A stretch of DNA of 64,000 nt. It comes from RI-153 sp963752935 (GTDB lineage: Bacteria; Chloroflexota; Anaerolineae; Caldilineales; Caldilineaceae). Below the pieces are notes generated by a model. It saw nothing but the letters and a program-made list of their open reading frames with translations. It had not been told where the DNA came from and ran no database searches. Every line of letters starts with the position of its first letter. The first letter of the stretch is position 1. Shown piece after piece: positions 8,622 to 17,190 of this stretch. The DNA lies in the NCBI GenBank assembly GCA_963752935.1, contig CAVWAL010000009.1:706797-770796 (forward strand). The letters run 5' to 3'. Position numbers and translations under genes: made by a program.

Positions 8622-8993
8622 TGCCCTGGTGTGTAGCAGTTGATTCAAAAGCGGCACCGTCAAAAGATGCCGCAGCGAAAAGATATGGTAAAATGACGAA
8701 GTGCTCATAATTCGTTGGCTCAAGCGGGGAACCGATCGAGCCGGCGGGTCGATGTACCGGCGATCAGCGCCGAAAACCTGGACTTTCTGGTTTGCACTGC
8801 AAGCAACAAGACCATGTTTCCCCCTCTGATCCTCGCACCGGTACATACTCATACTAAGTGTCTATCCGTAAATTACAGTGCACAGCACTACGTTCGCTCT
8901 AAACAGGCAACTTCGCCGGGCTGCTGTGAATTTTCGGATAAATTCTAAGCAATCGGTCCTACAAACGATTCAATCAAAATTGGAGGTAAGTTC
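8622..8993 (+). other. Intergenic region upstream of gap
   Basis: 372 bases with no gene I can support. A small hairpin (GCGGCA 8652-8657 / TGCCGC 8669-8674) lies shortly after the yvcK stop but has no T-tract. AT-rich sequence at about 8860-8975 probably holds the gap promoter. I cannot point to a convincing -35/-10 pair. GGAGG at about 8980 is the gap ribosome-binding site. Confidence 0.4.
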
Positions 8994-10004
8994 ATGGCAA
9001 CACGTATTGCAATTAACGGTTTCGGGCGCATCGGCCGCCAAGTGACCAAGGCTCTCTTCGAGAGATATTCGGGAGAATTTGATCTAGTCGCTTTTAACGA
9101 CCTGGCCGACGTTGAAACCAATGCCCATCTCTTCAAATACGACAGCAACTATGGCATCTTTGATGGCACAGTTGAAGTGGAGGGCGGCGACATTGTGATC
9201 AATGGTGACCGTATCAAGGTTCTCAGCGAACGTGATCCCAGCAAGTTACCCTGGGGCGATATGGGCGTCGACATCGTCGTGGAAAGCACGGGCATCTTTA
9301 CGTCACGCGAAAAAGCCGCTCTGCACTTGAGCGCAGGCGCCAAGAAGGTGATTATCAGCGCGCCGGCTAAGGGCGAAGATATCACCATCTGCATGGGCGT
9401 CAACGAAGAAAAGTACGATCCTGCCCAGCATCATGTGATCAGCAACGCCAGTTGCACCACCAACTGTCTGGCGCCGGCGGCCAAAGTCGTCAACGATCTC
9501 TTTGGCATCGAGCAGGGCGTGATGACCACAGTCCACTCTTACACCAACGATCAGCGCATCCTGGACCTCGTCCACGATGACCTGCGCCGTGCCCGCGCCG
9601 CCGCGTTGAGCATCATCCCCACCACCACCGGGGCAGCCAAGGCCGTGGCGTTGGTTATTCCTGAACTGAAGGGCAAGTTCGACGGCATGGCGATGCGCGT
9701 GCCGACACCGACCGTCAGCGTGGTCGACTTCGTGGCCAAGGTCAAGAATCCCGGCACCACCGAGCAACTGCTTGCCGCTTTCGACGAAGCCGCCGCCGGC
9801 CGCATGAAGGGCATTTTGGGTGTGAGCCGCGAACCACTGGTAAGCGTTGACTTCAAGGGCGACACACGCAGCAGCATCATCGACGCCGAGTTCACCAAGG
9901 TCTACGGAGACCTGGTCAAGGTAGTAACCTGGTACGACAACGAATGGGGCTACAGCACACGCGTTACTGATCTGGCCAAGTATATCGTCGATCAGGGACT
10001 CTAA
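8994..10004 (+). CDS. gap: Glyceraldehyde-3-phosphate dehydrogenase, type I
   Basis: A 336-residue NAD-dependent GAPDH, converting glyceraldehyde 3-phosphate and phosphate to 1,3-bisphosphoglycerate. The Rossmann motif is INGFGRIGR at 7-15. The catalytic Cys154 sits in SNASCTTNC and His181 in TTVHSYT. The C-terminal WYDNEWGYS motif is intact. ATG start with GGAGG upstream. First gene of a glycolytic group with pgk and tpiA. Confidence 0.97.
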   Translation: MATRIAINGFGRIGRQVTKALFERYSGEFDLVAFNDLADVETNAHLFKYDSNYGIFDGTVEVEGGDIVINGDRIKVLSERDPSKLPWGDMGVDIVVESTGIFTSREKAALHLSAGAKKVIISAPAKGEDITICMGVNEEKYDPAQHHVISNASCTTNCLAPAAKVVNDLFGIEQGVMTTVHSYTNDQRILDLVHDDLRRARAAALSIIPTTTGAAKAVALVIPELKGKFDGMAMRVPTPTVSVVDFVAKVKNPGTTEQLLAAFDEAAAGRMKGILGVSREPLVSVDFKGDTRSSIIDAEFTKVYGDLVKVVTWYDNEWGYSTRVTDLAKYIVDQGL

Positions 10005-10146
10005 TCGTTTCAACGTGCGGGGTGGGGCAAACGGTACCGGTCAGGAATCCCTGGCCGGCACCGCCGGAAGTGGACGAAGAGGACTCGTCCATTCTATTGC
10101 CTCCACTCCGCATTTTGATCGAAGAGGCCCAGCAAAGGACGCAATC

Positions 10147-11325
10147 ATGCAAAAAAAGACAGTTCGAGATGTGGATTGGCAGGGCAAGCGCGCTCTGGTA
10201 CGTGTCGACTTTAACGTGCCGCAGGACGATCAAGGAAACATCACCGATGACGCTCGCATACAGGCGGCGTTGCCGACGATCAACTATCTGCGCGAACAGG
10301 GTGCGTCGGTTGTGTTGATGAGTCACCTCGGGCGCCCCAAAGGCGGGCCAGATCCCAAGTACAGCATGAAACCGATCGCCGAGCACTTGAGCAGCCTTCT
10401 GGGTACCGATGTTCAGTTTGTAGACGAAGTAGCCGGCCCCAAAGCAGAATCTGCGGCCAAGAGTCTACCCGCCGGCGGTGTGCTTGTGCTCGAAAACACG
10501 CGGTTTGAAACGGGAGAGACCAAGAACGATTCGGCGTTGTCAAAATCGCTGGCAAAGTTGGGCGATGTTTTTGTCAACGATGCCTTTGGCAGCGCCCATC
10601 GTGCCCATTCGAGCACGGCGGGCGTGGCGTCTTACCTTCCGGCGGTGGCCGGGTTCCTCATGGAAAAGGAACTAGAGTTCCTGGGCACTGCGCTGGAAGA
10701 TCCCAAACACCCATTCGTAGCGATCATGGGTGGGGCGAAGATCAGCGACAAGATCAGCGTAATCGAGAAGTTGCTCGACAAAGTCGAAGTCATCCTGATT
10801 GGCGGCGGCATGGCCAACACCTTCCTGGCTGCGCAGGGGTACGAGATGGGTAAGAGCCTGGTTGAAAAAGAGGCATTGGCCACTGCCGAAGATCTGTTGA
10901 GCAAGGGCGCCGGGATCATCCACCTGCCCGTTGACCTGCGTGTCGGCGCTGAGTTTGCCGCTGACACCCAGAGCCAAATTGTCAGCATCGAGGAAGTTCC
11001 CACGCAGTGGATGGCGCTGGATATCGGTGTGGCAACCATTGCCCATTACGCCAATCGCCTTTCCGGCGCGCGGACCGTCGTCTGGAACGGACCGATGGGC
11101 GTCTTCGAGTTCCCGGCCTTCGCCAAAGGCACAGTCGCCATCGCCGACATCCTGGCCAACTTACAGAACGCCACCACCATCATCGGCGGCGGAGACAGCG
11201 CCGCTGCCGTGCGGCAGGCGGGTTTGGAAGATCGTATGACGCATGTCAGCACCGGCGGTGGCGCCAGCCTGGAATTCCTTGAAGGCAAGGAACTGCCCGG
11301 CGTAGCCGTGCTGCAAGACAAGTAA
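10147..11325 (+). CDS. pgk: Phosphoglycerate kinase
   Basis: A 392-residue enzyme transferring phosphate from 1,3-bisphosphoglycerate to ADP. Family motifs are in order: RVDFNVP near the N-terminus, SHLGRPKG, NDAFGSAHRAHSS, MGGAKISDKI, the WNGPMGVFE region and GGGDSAAAV near the C-terminus. I take the ATG at 10147 (MQKKTVRDVDW), which has AAAGGA upstream, rather than the longer frame opening at 10015 that adds 44 unconserved-looking residues. The 142-base gap after gap shows no separate promoter. Confidence 0.97.
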   Translation: MQKKTVRDVDWQGKRALVRVDFNVPQDDQGNITDDARIQAALPTINYLREQGASVVLMSHLGRPKGGPDPKYSMKPIAEHLSSLLGTDVQFVDEVAGPKAESAAKSLPAGGVLVLENTRFETGETKNDSALSKSLAKLGDVFVNDAFGSAHRAHSSTAGVASYLPAVAGFLMEKELEFLGTALEDPKHPFVAIMGGAKISDKISVIEKLLDKVEVILIGGGMANTFLAAQGYEMGKSLVEKEALATAEDLLSKGAGIIHLPVDLRVGAEFAADTQSQIVSIEEVPTQWMALDIGVATIAHYANRLSGARTVVWNGPMGVFEFPAFAKGTVAIADILANLQNATTIIGGGDSAAAVRQAGLEDRMTHVSTGGGASLEFLEGKELPGVAVLQDK

Positions 11326-11340
11326 GCAACGATATCAACT

Positions 11341-11766
11341 ATGAGCTTTTTCAAAAAACTTGCTGCACTCTTTACCGGCGGCAGTAGCACCGGTAATCGA
11401 CGCACGTTCACGATCTATGTCTTAAGCAGACGCTGCAATGAACCGCTCAGCGCCAATGTGGATCTGCTCAATGCGTTGAGTCAGTCCGAAGAGAGCGACG
11501 CTACCTACTACACGCGCAAGGTGATCCAGAGCAGCGGCGCCAACCGCTGCTTTAGTCAGGTTGAGGTAGAGCTTTGGTTCGATTCCTCGCGAAACCTGGC
11601 TCGCCATGCGGTGCACGGCGGATCCTGGTTGACCGAGGCCGAATATGCGGCGGAGGTTGAACGGTTCAATCGTGTCGCAGAAGACGATGCTTCCGAAGAC
11701 GATGCCGCGTCAGGCGATTCCGCGTCAGACCGGGCGGACGATGACGAAGGCCCGTCGTTTTCATAA
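11341..11766 (+). CDS. Small uncharacterised protein between pgk and tpiA
   Basis: A 141-residue protein of unknown function starting 15 bases after the pgk stop, so probably co-transcribed. The N-terminal part (SFFKKLAALF) could be a short amphipathic helix. The core (TIYVLSRRCNEPLSANVDLLNALS, TRKVIQSSGANRCFSQVEVELWFDSSRNL, GGSWLTEAEY) looks folded and mostly beta. Its paired cysteines could bind metal. The C-terminal 35 residues are very acidic (EDDASEDDAASGD...). I recall similar small proteins in Chloroflexota but could not check this. A link to glycolysis rests on gene order only. Confidence 0.8.
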   Translation: MSFFKKLAALFTGGSSTGNRRTFTIYVLSRRCNEPLSANVDLLNALSQSEESDATYYTRKVIQSSGANRCFSQVEVELWFDSSRNLARHAVHGGSWLTEAEYAAEVERFNRVAEDDASEDDAASGDSASDRADDDEGPSFS

Positions 11767-11782
11767 TCTAACCAAATGAGGA

Positions 11783-11818
11783 GCGGAGTTTGACGGCGCT
11801 GCCCGGCACAAACTCCGC
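11783..11818 (+). other. Hairpin between the small gene and tpiA
   Basis: A perfect 10-bp inverted repeat GCGGAGTTTG / CAAACTCCGC with a 16-nt loop, in the 76-base gap before tpiA. No T-tract follows, so mRNA stabilisation or processing is more likely than termination. Confidence 0.4.
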
Positions 11819-11842
11819 GCTTCCATACCAAAGGAATGAGCC

Positions 11843-12610
11843 ATGCGTAGTCCAATGATGGCCGGCAATTGGAAGATGAACATGACGCCGTCCGAGGCGG
11901 AAAGCCTGGCCGGCGAAATCAAATCACGTATCGTCGACACCGATGGCGTCGACTGTGTGGTTTGTCCGCCCTTTGTGTCGCTGCCGGCCGTTCATCGTGT
12001 GCTCGGCGACAGCGCAATTGCAGTCGGCGCCCAAAACATCTATCACGAAGACAGCGGCGCCTTTACCGGCGAAGTCAGTGCGCCCATGTTGTTGGGGCTA
12101 GCCGAGTATGTGATCATCGGCCACAGTGAGCGCCGACAGTACTTCCACGAAAGCGACGCCGACGTGAACAAGAAGATCAAGGCGGCGCTACAGCACGACT
12201 TGAAGCCGATTGTCTGCGTGGGTGAGAGCCTTGAGCAAAACGAAGCCGGCGAAACCCAAAGCTTCGTCAGCGGTCAAGTGCGCGGCGCGTTGGATGGTCT
12301 TGGCGCCGAGCAAGTGGCGGCGCTGATCATTGCCTACGAGCCGATCTGGGCGATTGGCACCGGACGAGCCGCCACCGCGCAGCAGGCCGGTGACATCTGC
12401 GGCGGTGTCGTGCGCCAGACGGTGCGCGATCTCTACGGTGAAAGCGTTGCCGATCGGGTCCGTATTCTGTACGGTGGCAGCACAAAGCCGGGCAATATTC
12501 AGGAGATCATGGAGCAGCCCGATATCGATGGCGCGTTAATCGGCGGTGCTGCACTCAGCGCGCAGAGTTACGCCGACATGGTGCGGATCACCGGCGAAGT
12601 CTACCGCTAG
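11843..12610 (+). CDS. tpiA: Triosephosphate isomerase
   Basis: A 255-residue TIM-barrel enzyme interconverting dihydroxyacetone phosphate and glyceraldehyde 3-phosphate. The catalytic residues are visible: Lys11 in GNWKMN, His94 in IGHSERR and Glu166 in AYEPIWAIGTG. The phosphate-binding YGGS and GALIGGAAL segments are intact. ATG start with AAAGGA upstream. Last gene of the glycolytic unit, followed after 8 bases by a terminator. Confidence 0.97.
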   Translation: MRSPMMAGNWKMNMTPSEAESLAGEIKSRIVDTDGVDCVVCPPFVSLPAVHRVLGDSAIAVGAQNIYHEDSGAFTGEVSAPMLLGLAEYVIIGHSERRQYFHESDADVNKKIKAALQHDLKPIVCVGESLEQNEAGETQSFVSGQVRGALDGLGAEQVAALIIAYEPIWAIGTGRAATAQQAGDICGGVVRQTVRDLYGESVADRVRILYGGSTKPGNIQEIMEQPDIDGALIGGAALSAQSYADMVRITGEVYR

Positions 12611-12617
12611 GGTCAGT

Positions 12618-12647
12618 GGGCTGGGTAGAGCTTCTACCCAGCCCTTT
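12618..12647 (+). terminator. Terminator of the gap-pgk-tpiA unit
   Basis: A 12-bp stem GGGCTGGGTAGA / TCTACCCAGCCC with a 3-nt loop, then TTT, beginning 8 bases after the tpiA stop. It shows that the ATG at 12616 is not the start of the next gene. Confidence 0.75.
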
Positions 12648-12690
12648 CCACGTATACCAAGCTGCTACCCATCGCTTTTTCAGCACTCCT

Positions 12691-14025
12691 ATGATTTTGA
12701 GATTAAATTTGCAGAATTCCGCCGTCACCGTGCATTCACCGTCTCCCTGGCGGTGGTATCTTCGCTTTCTGGCTTTGCTCTCGATTGGGCTCATCCTCGT
12801 GGGGTGCGTGCCACGTGATGCCGAACCGACGCCCCTCCCCACGCAACCTACCCCTACCGCCACGGCAGGGGTGACGGTGACAACCGTGGCGGCGGCTACG
12901 CCCTCGCTGCGGGCAACGAAAGCCTCGCCCACCGCCACACCGCTGCCCGAACTGATCTTCCAACCCGAGCCGCCCGGGCGTGGACACCCCACGCTGGCAG
13001 ATTTTTGGGATGGAGACGCCGAATTTTTGATGGAAGTCACCAATACGGGGCTGCCCATGGGTGAGTCGGAAACGATCGTGATGTCCAATGGGGAGTTGTG
13101 GAGCTACGTCCACGCCAGCGATCAGTCGGCAGGGGTTATGGATCAATGTGGCGATCCGGTTTCCTTTCCCGGCTGTCTGGTGATCTACCGATCCACCGAC
13201 GGCGGCCACTCATTCAACCTGGATGAGCCGGTCTGCCGCATTGCCTGCAACCAATGTCCTTGCACGTCGGAAGGCGATCACATCGATCAGCAGCAGTATC
13301 CGCGTGTCGCCTGGGACGGTAAGCGCCTCCACCTCGTCTATGAATATCGCGCCATGATCATGAAGGCCGAGTCGCCCGACGGCTACAATTGGACGCCGGT
13401 TGGGCAGGTGCCACTCACAGGCATCTGGCAATATTGGTTCCGCGATTGCACCAAGGCCGAAAGCATTGGCGTGCACCCCAACACCCCCTACTACTATCAA
13501 TGCCTGGTAGGCGGCCCGCCGGGGATCTTCTATGAAGACAACATGCTCTATATTTTTGTGGGATTGGGGCAGAACCCGGGGGCGATGGGCTGCTACAAAG
13601 GTTCGGTAGATACCATCCTCGCACGCTTCGAGAAGTGCGCCGCCAATCCGCTCTTCGGCGGCGCCGACCGCTACGGACCGCTGGATCTGACGGGGCCACA
13701 AACGAACCCATTCTTCGACTTTCGCACCATCAGTTCCGCCGATGTACAGAAGATTGGCGACCGCTACTACATGCTCTATGAAGGCGTGCGCGGCCCTACG
13801 CCGGGCGCCGGTGGGGATACACAATTTGCCCTCGGGCTGGCGCGCAGCCTTACCGATCAGATCGACGGCCCGTGGGAAACCTTCCCCGCAAACCCCATTC
13901 TCGTGGACATGCCCGGCAACGTGGGCGTCGGCCACGCCGATCTCGTCGTCATCGACGGGCGGACGATCCTGTACACGTCACTGGACGGCAAGGTACGTAG
14001 CCGGCTGGCCCTACGCTGGAAGTAA
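12691..14025 (+). CDS. Secreted lipoprotein, predicted glycosidase-like propeller
   Basis: About 444 residues. A basic stretch and hydrophobic helix end in the lipobox LVGC, with Cys39 from this start, so it is likely a lipid-anchored exported protein. A Thr/Pro-rich linker (PTPLPTQPTPTATAG) follows. The rest contains repeats that look like propeller blades (GSETIVMSNGELWSYV, IYRSTDGGHSF, PRVAWDGKRLHLVYEYR, FYEDNMLYIFVGLG, KIGDRYYMLYEGV, HADLVVIDGRTILYTS). These recall GH43/GH32- or sialidase-type five-bladed propellers, but no catalytic residues can be named. Cysteines cluster as CRIACNQCPC. Start is uncertain; GTG at 12730 is possible. It overlaps the 3' end of the convergent AdSS-like gene by 169 bases. 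Confidence 0.75.
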   Translation: MILRLNLQNSAVTVHSPSPWRWYLRFLALLSIGLILVGCVPRDAEPTPLPTQPTPTATAGVTVTTVAAATPSLRATKASPTATPLPELIFQPEPPGRGHPTLADFWDGDAEFLMEVTNTGLPMGESETIVMSNGELWSYVHASDQSAGVMDQCGDPVSFPGCLVIYRSTDGGHSFNLDEPVCRIACNQCPCTSEGDHIDQQQYPRVAWDGKRLHLVYEYRAMIMKAESPDGYNWTPVGQVPLTGIWQYWFRDCTKAESIGVHPNTPYYYQCLVGGPPGIFYEDNMLYIFVGLGQNPGAMGCYKGSVDTILARFEKCAANPLFGGADRYGPLDLTGPQTNPFFDFRTISSADVQKIGDRYYMLYEGVRGPTPGAGGDTQFALGLARSLTDQIDGPWETFPANPILVDMPGNVGVGHADLVVIDGRTILYTSLDGKVRSRLALRWK

Positions 14026-15359
14026 GCGTCACGGGCGCGAACGGCTTGAAACGCTTCCTTATGGGCGGCGGTTTCGCCGTATGAGATGAGGGCGACGGGC
14101 GCGGCCACGGCATCTGCAATCAGGGGCAGCAGATCGAATGGGCCGTCGACGGTCTCGTAGATCGGGGTGCAAGACGCCAGTGCTTGCGTGATCTGAGTTT
14201 GATAGGCCAGATCGTGGGGATTGGCGGACGGCAGTATACGATCCACGGTGAAGGGTTGCCGGTTGTAGCGACGGCAGATCTTCACCTCGCTCAGATCGGC
14301 CAACCGATCCAAACAGGTCACGGCGACGCCGTCAAGGGCGCCGACGATGTCCCGGGCATAGCGCAAGAGGACGACGTCGAGCCAGCCGACGCGGAAGCCC
14401 TGCTGCCAATCGCCGAAGACGTTAGCGGCGTCGGGCAGGGCCTGGGTGAGAACGGGATCTTCCGTCACCAGGGGGCCGGCGCCGTGGCGAGTGGTGTAGG
14501 CCCGGGTGATCCCCAAACGCTTCAGCGGACCGGCGAAGTCTGCTTCGGCCAGCAGCAGATCGGCGTTGGTTGTGGTGGTGGTGCTCCAGGTGGTGTGCGG
14601 GTGAAAGCCGCGCCACTCGTCGAGCAGCACGCCCTGCGCCGCCTCGAAGAGGACCGTTCCGGCTTGCCGCAGCAGATCGTGCAGGTAGTCGCCCGTCACT
14701 ATGCGCATTCGCTGCGCTAGGATCGCGTAGTGCACCAGCAACCAGTCGACAGAGTCGTCGTCGAGCAGAATGGATTGCTCGTCGGCCACGAGTTCGTCCT
14801 CGGGCAATTGATGCGCAAACCCCGCCAACTTCCCCAGATTCAAGTCGCGGACAAAACGAAGTTTCTCACGCAATTTCTCCATATCACGCAGATCGCCTGC
14901 TCTCGGCACCTGATCCCCATATTGGAGGGCGTCGATCACGGTTTCGCCGATGCCGACGCCACAACTGCCATGTCGCTCGCTGCGCCGGGCCAGTTCGCGC
15001 AGGCGGTTGACGGCACGCGTAAAGGGGGTGATAAGCAGGGCATCTTCGTCTATGGTGGTATGGGCGAAGGGATCGGCGATGCCCAGCGTTTGCAAGTGTG
15101 CCGCTTCCGCCGCCATCGCCAGGGGATCAAGCAACATAAAGCGAGAGAGATGCGTCCCCGCGCCGGCGAGCGTGCCGCTTCCGAACTGCGAAAAAACGTG
15201 GGCGCGGCCCTCTGTGTCTACGACGCGGTGGGCAGCCTGTGCGCCGCCGTTGAAGCGTACCACCGTATGCGCTCCGTGCAGGCGGGTGAGGTAATCGACG
15301 ATAGATCCTTTGCCGGCGTCGCCAAACCCCAGATCGACGGTGACAATAACGTTAGACAT
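13857..15359 (-). CDS. Divergent adenylosuccinate-synthetase-like protein
   Basis: A 500-residue protein with the AdSS fold: P-loop GFGDAGKGSIVDYL (11-24; classical PurA has GDEGKGKIVD), FNGGAQAAHRVV with the catalytic-type His44, GVGIGETVID, FEAAQGVLLDEWRGFHPHTTWSTTTTTNA (238-266), AYTTRHGAGPLVTE (288-300) and VTCLDRLADLSEVKICRRY. The aspartate-binding loop of PurA (TTGRxRR before GWLD) is replaced by GDWQQGFRVGWLD, so the co-substrate may not be aspartate. Housekeeping PurA function is therefore doubtful. Start at 15359 has AAAGGAG upstream. Residues after about 445 are encoded antisense to the lipoprotein gene and extend past the usual PurA end. Upstream on the same strand, beyond repeats, lie VWA and J-domain/pseudokinase genes. 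Confidence 0.8.
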   Translation of the reverse strand: MSNVIVTVDLGFGDAGKGSIVDYLTRLHGAHTVVRFNGGAQAAHRVVDTEGRAHVFSQFGSGTLAGAGTHLSRFMLLDPLAMAAEAAHLQTLGIADPFAHTTIDEDALLITPFTRAVNRLRELARRSERHGSCGVGIGETVIDALQYGDQVPRAGDLRDMEKLREKLRFVRDLNLGKLAGFAHQLPEDELVADEQSILLDDDSVDWLLVHYAILAQRMRIVTGDYLHDLLRQAGTVLFEAAQGVLLDEWRGFHPHTTWSTTTTTNADLLLAEADFAGPLKRLGITRAYTTRHGAGPLVTEDPVLTQALPDAANVFGDWQQGFRVGWLDVVLLRYARDIVGALDGVAVTCLDRLADLSEVKICRRYNRQPFTVDRILPSANPHDLAYQTQITQALASCTPIYETVDGPFDLLPLIADAVAAPVALISYGETAAHKEAFQAVRARDAYFQRRASRLRTLPSSDVYRIVRPSMTTRSAWPTPTLPGMSTRMGFAGKVSHGPSI

Positions 15360-15393
15360 GGTTTCTCCTTTGGAGACGGATTTCAGAATGTAT

Positions 15394-15727
15394 AGTGGTA
15401 TCACTTTGAAACCGAGAACTCTCTGACTAAAGTGAATTCACATTGAAAACCGAAGTTTCGCCGGCGCCGGTTGAGGTGCCTTCTTGCTGAGGGCGAAGGC
15501 GCAGCGCCTGGACCAGGCGAACGTAGCGGCCTCGTCGGCGATTCCGTCGAGATGCTGAAAATCGCCACAGAGAACACAAAGAGCACAAAGAAGAAGAGGG
15601 AAGCGACCTTATCTATGTGTTCTCTGTGTTCTCTGTGGTAGTTCTCGCCACATTCGCTCTCTTGCCGGGTAGTCCCGCACCTTAGCTTCGCCGGGCACAA
15701 AACTCTTGTTTTCAAAGTGACACCACT
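15394..15727. repeat. Inverted-repeat-bounded non-coding element
   Basis: Ends AGTGGTATCACTTTGAAA (15394-15411) and TTTCAAAGTGACACCACT (15710-15727) are inverted copies with one mismatch over 18 bases. Inside lies a second inverted repeat of 23 bases with two mismatches (15565-15587 and 15616-15638), of the form CCACAGAGAACACA. No coding sequence is supported. It sits directly upstream of the AdSS-like gene. Confidence 0.65.
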
Positions 15728-15742
15728 CTAGTGACGCCGTGG

Positions 15743-15865
15743 CTAGTGATGCGTCAAGCGTGATTTGATGGGTAGGGGCGCTGCTTGCTGCGCCCACAGT
15801 GTGCCGGGCGCAGCAAGCAGCGCCCCTACGGAATTGCCATCACTTGGCCCTTGACACGACACTAG
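15743..15865. repeat. MITE-like element with long central palindrome
   Basis: Ends CTAGTGATGCGTCAAG (15743-15758) and CTTGACACGACACTAG (15850-15865) are near-perfect inverted repeats. A 24-bp perfect palindrome (15772-15795 / 15806-15829) begins GTAGGGGCGCTGC. The flanks CTAGTGACGCCGTGG (15728-15742) and CTAGCGACGCCGTGG (15862-15876) look like a duplicated target. A shorter copy without the central palindrome lies at 37927-37971. Confidence 0.65.
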
Positions 15866-15888
15866 CGACGCCGTGGCGAGTGACGCCG

Positions 15889-16080
15889 GGTGAGTAGGCG
15901 AGTCTGCGAGCCGCTATGGCGCAGCGCCTGTACCAAACGAGCCAAGGAACGGGTCCGCTTCAGAAAGCGGGTCAACATCGGATCGCCGTCGAACGCGCTG
16001 GTTTCGATATGCCCTCCGCAAGCTCCGGGCGCCGACCGTTGCGGTCGCGACCGCTGCGGTCGGACTCAACCGACGCTAGT
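15889..16080. repeat. MITE-like repeat, copy 2
   Basis: Inverted relative of 6936-7097. The shared core covers GGCGCAGCGCCTGTACCAAA and GGGTCCGCTTCAGAAAGCGG, and the end is ACTCAACCGACGCTAGT. It contains an extra GACCG/CGGTC palindrome (about 16032-16062) not seen in copy 1. With the two elements before it, this fills the gap of nearly 800 bases between the AdSS-like and VWA genes. Confidence 0.6.
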
Positions 16081-16147
16081 CATTTTCGGGTTTTCAAAGT
16101 TGCTTCTCTGCTCTCAGATCCTGAAATCCGTCTCCGCCTATGGATGT

Positions 16148-17137
16148 TTATAGCCGTCCGTCGTCCATGGCTGCGGTCGCAGAGGGGACGACTCCACGTG
16201 CGGTGCGGACGATAGGCGCACGGGTGGCGACGTAGTGGTTGAGTGCGCCGGACGCCGAGGCCACAGCGTTGGCGTCGTAGCCCGCCTGCGTCAGATCCTG
16301 GACACCGTCGTAAAGGTCATCGAGTTTGCCTTCGCAGAGGCCAATGGCCAGGGCGATGGTCTCGCAGACGGCGCTTTCATCTGCGAGCATGAGGACGCGC
16401 TCACCAAGCAGTTCCTTCCAACGTCCTTGCACGTCGGCGCTTTGTCCGTGTGAGGTATTGGTAGGGATGATGTGGAAGTGTTCATACCGCTTCTGCACTT
16501 CGGCCAGGATCTCCTCCACCGGGATGTCCTTCTGAATTGGGTCGCCGATGAGCTGGATCACCTGCTGGCGACGGACGACGGCGTAGGGCTTTTCGTCGCC
16601 AATCGTAAAGAGGTAGCCCTTTTTGCGCCGCTTTTCCCAGCAGTCGATGCTGGTGTGGCGCGCCATGAAGTAGACGGCCAGCTCGTAGGTTTCGTGGACC
16701 TGCCCACCGCCGCCGCCTTCGAGGTAGATCTTACCCAGTTCGTCGTCCATTTCGATACCGGCCTCGAATTGGCCGATCTGAAGCGGTACGGCGTCGGTGT
16801 AGGCATCGCCGATGGCGCCGAAGAGGACCTGCGGATGCTCGATGTACCCTTTCTGGATCAGCACGCGCATGAGTGCGCCCAGTTTGGTCTGCAACACCGT
16901 AGGCACGCTGCCCATCGAGCCGGTGACATCGAAGATCACACCGATGGCCACTGATTCGGGGTGGATGTCGCTGTCTCGGCTATCGCGCACCACGCCGTGC
17001 GGGTTCATCTGATCGTGTACACGTACCTGTCCACTCTGGCGGACGTGCTGATCGTAGGTAAAGGCGGTCTGATTGGTCTGTTTGCGCTGAGATTGGCGGG
17101 ATTTGTACGCCTGATCGCTCCAATTTGAAAAGCCCAT
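16148..17137 (-). CDS. VWA-domain protein
   Basis: A 329-residue cytoplasmic protein with a von Willebrand factor A fold. The metal-ion-dependent adhesion site begins at Asp70 (FDVTGSMGS, fitting D-x-T/S-x-S), and GAIGDAYTD may supply further ligands. A glycine run in the middle (EGGGGGQVHETYELAVYF) and YLFTIGDEKPY are also notable. It resembles TerY-like VWA proteins that act with kinases or chaperones, but I cannot name a subfamily. GGAG lies upstream of the ATG. Located 53 bases after the J-domain/pseudokinase gene, so almost certainly one operon. Confidence 0.88.
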   Translation of the reverse strand: MGFSNWSDQAYKSRQSQRKQTNQTAFTYDQHVRQSGQVRVHDQMNPHGVVRDSRDSDIHPESVAIGVIFDVTGSMGSVPTVLQTKLGALMRVLIQKGYIEHPQVLFGAIGDAYTDAVPLQIGQFEAGIEMDDELGKIYLEGGGGGQVHETYELAVYFMARHTSIDCWEKRRKKGYLFTIGDEKPYAVVRRQQVIQLIGDPIQKDIPVEEILAEVQKRYEHFHIIPTNTSHGQSADVQGRWKELLGERVLMLADESAVCETIALAIGLCEGKLDDLYDGVQDLTQAGYDANAVASASGALNHYVATRAPIVRTARGVVPSATAAMDDGRL

Positions 17138-17190
17138 AAGTTTGCTCCTGTTGTGAAATGATGGAAAACGAATGACGGAAGTGGTGACCC

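Noticed and set aside
10015..10146. 44-residue N-terminal extension of phosphoglycerate kinase
   Set aside because: No ribosome-binding site before 10015; the ATG at 10147 matches the family start and has AAAGGA upstream.
12616..12690. N-terminal extension of the lipoprotein from ATG 12616
   Set aside because: It would be translated through the tpiA terminator hairpin at 12618-12647.
13857..15359. Annotation as housekeeping purA
   Set aside because: The aspartate-binding loop and part of the P-loop are changed, so only an AdSS-like family call is supported.
15890..16215. Frames within the repeat block upstream of the VWA stop
   Set aside because: They lie in a MITE-like repeat, and the inverted copy at 6936-7097 does not keep the frame open.
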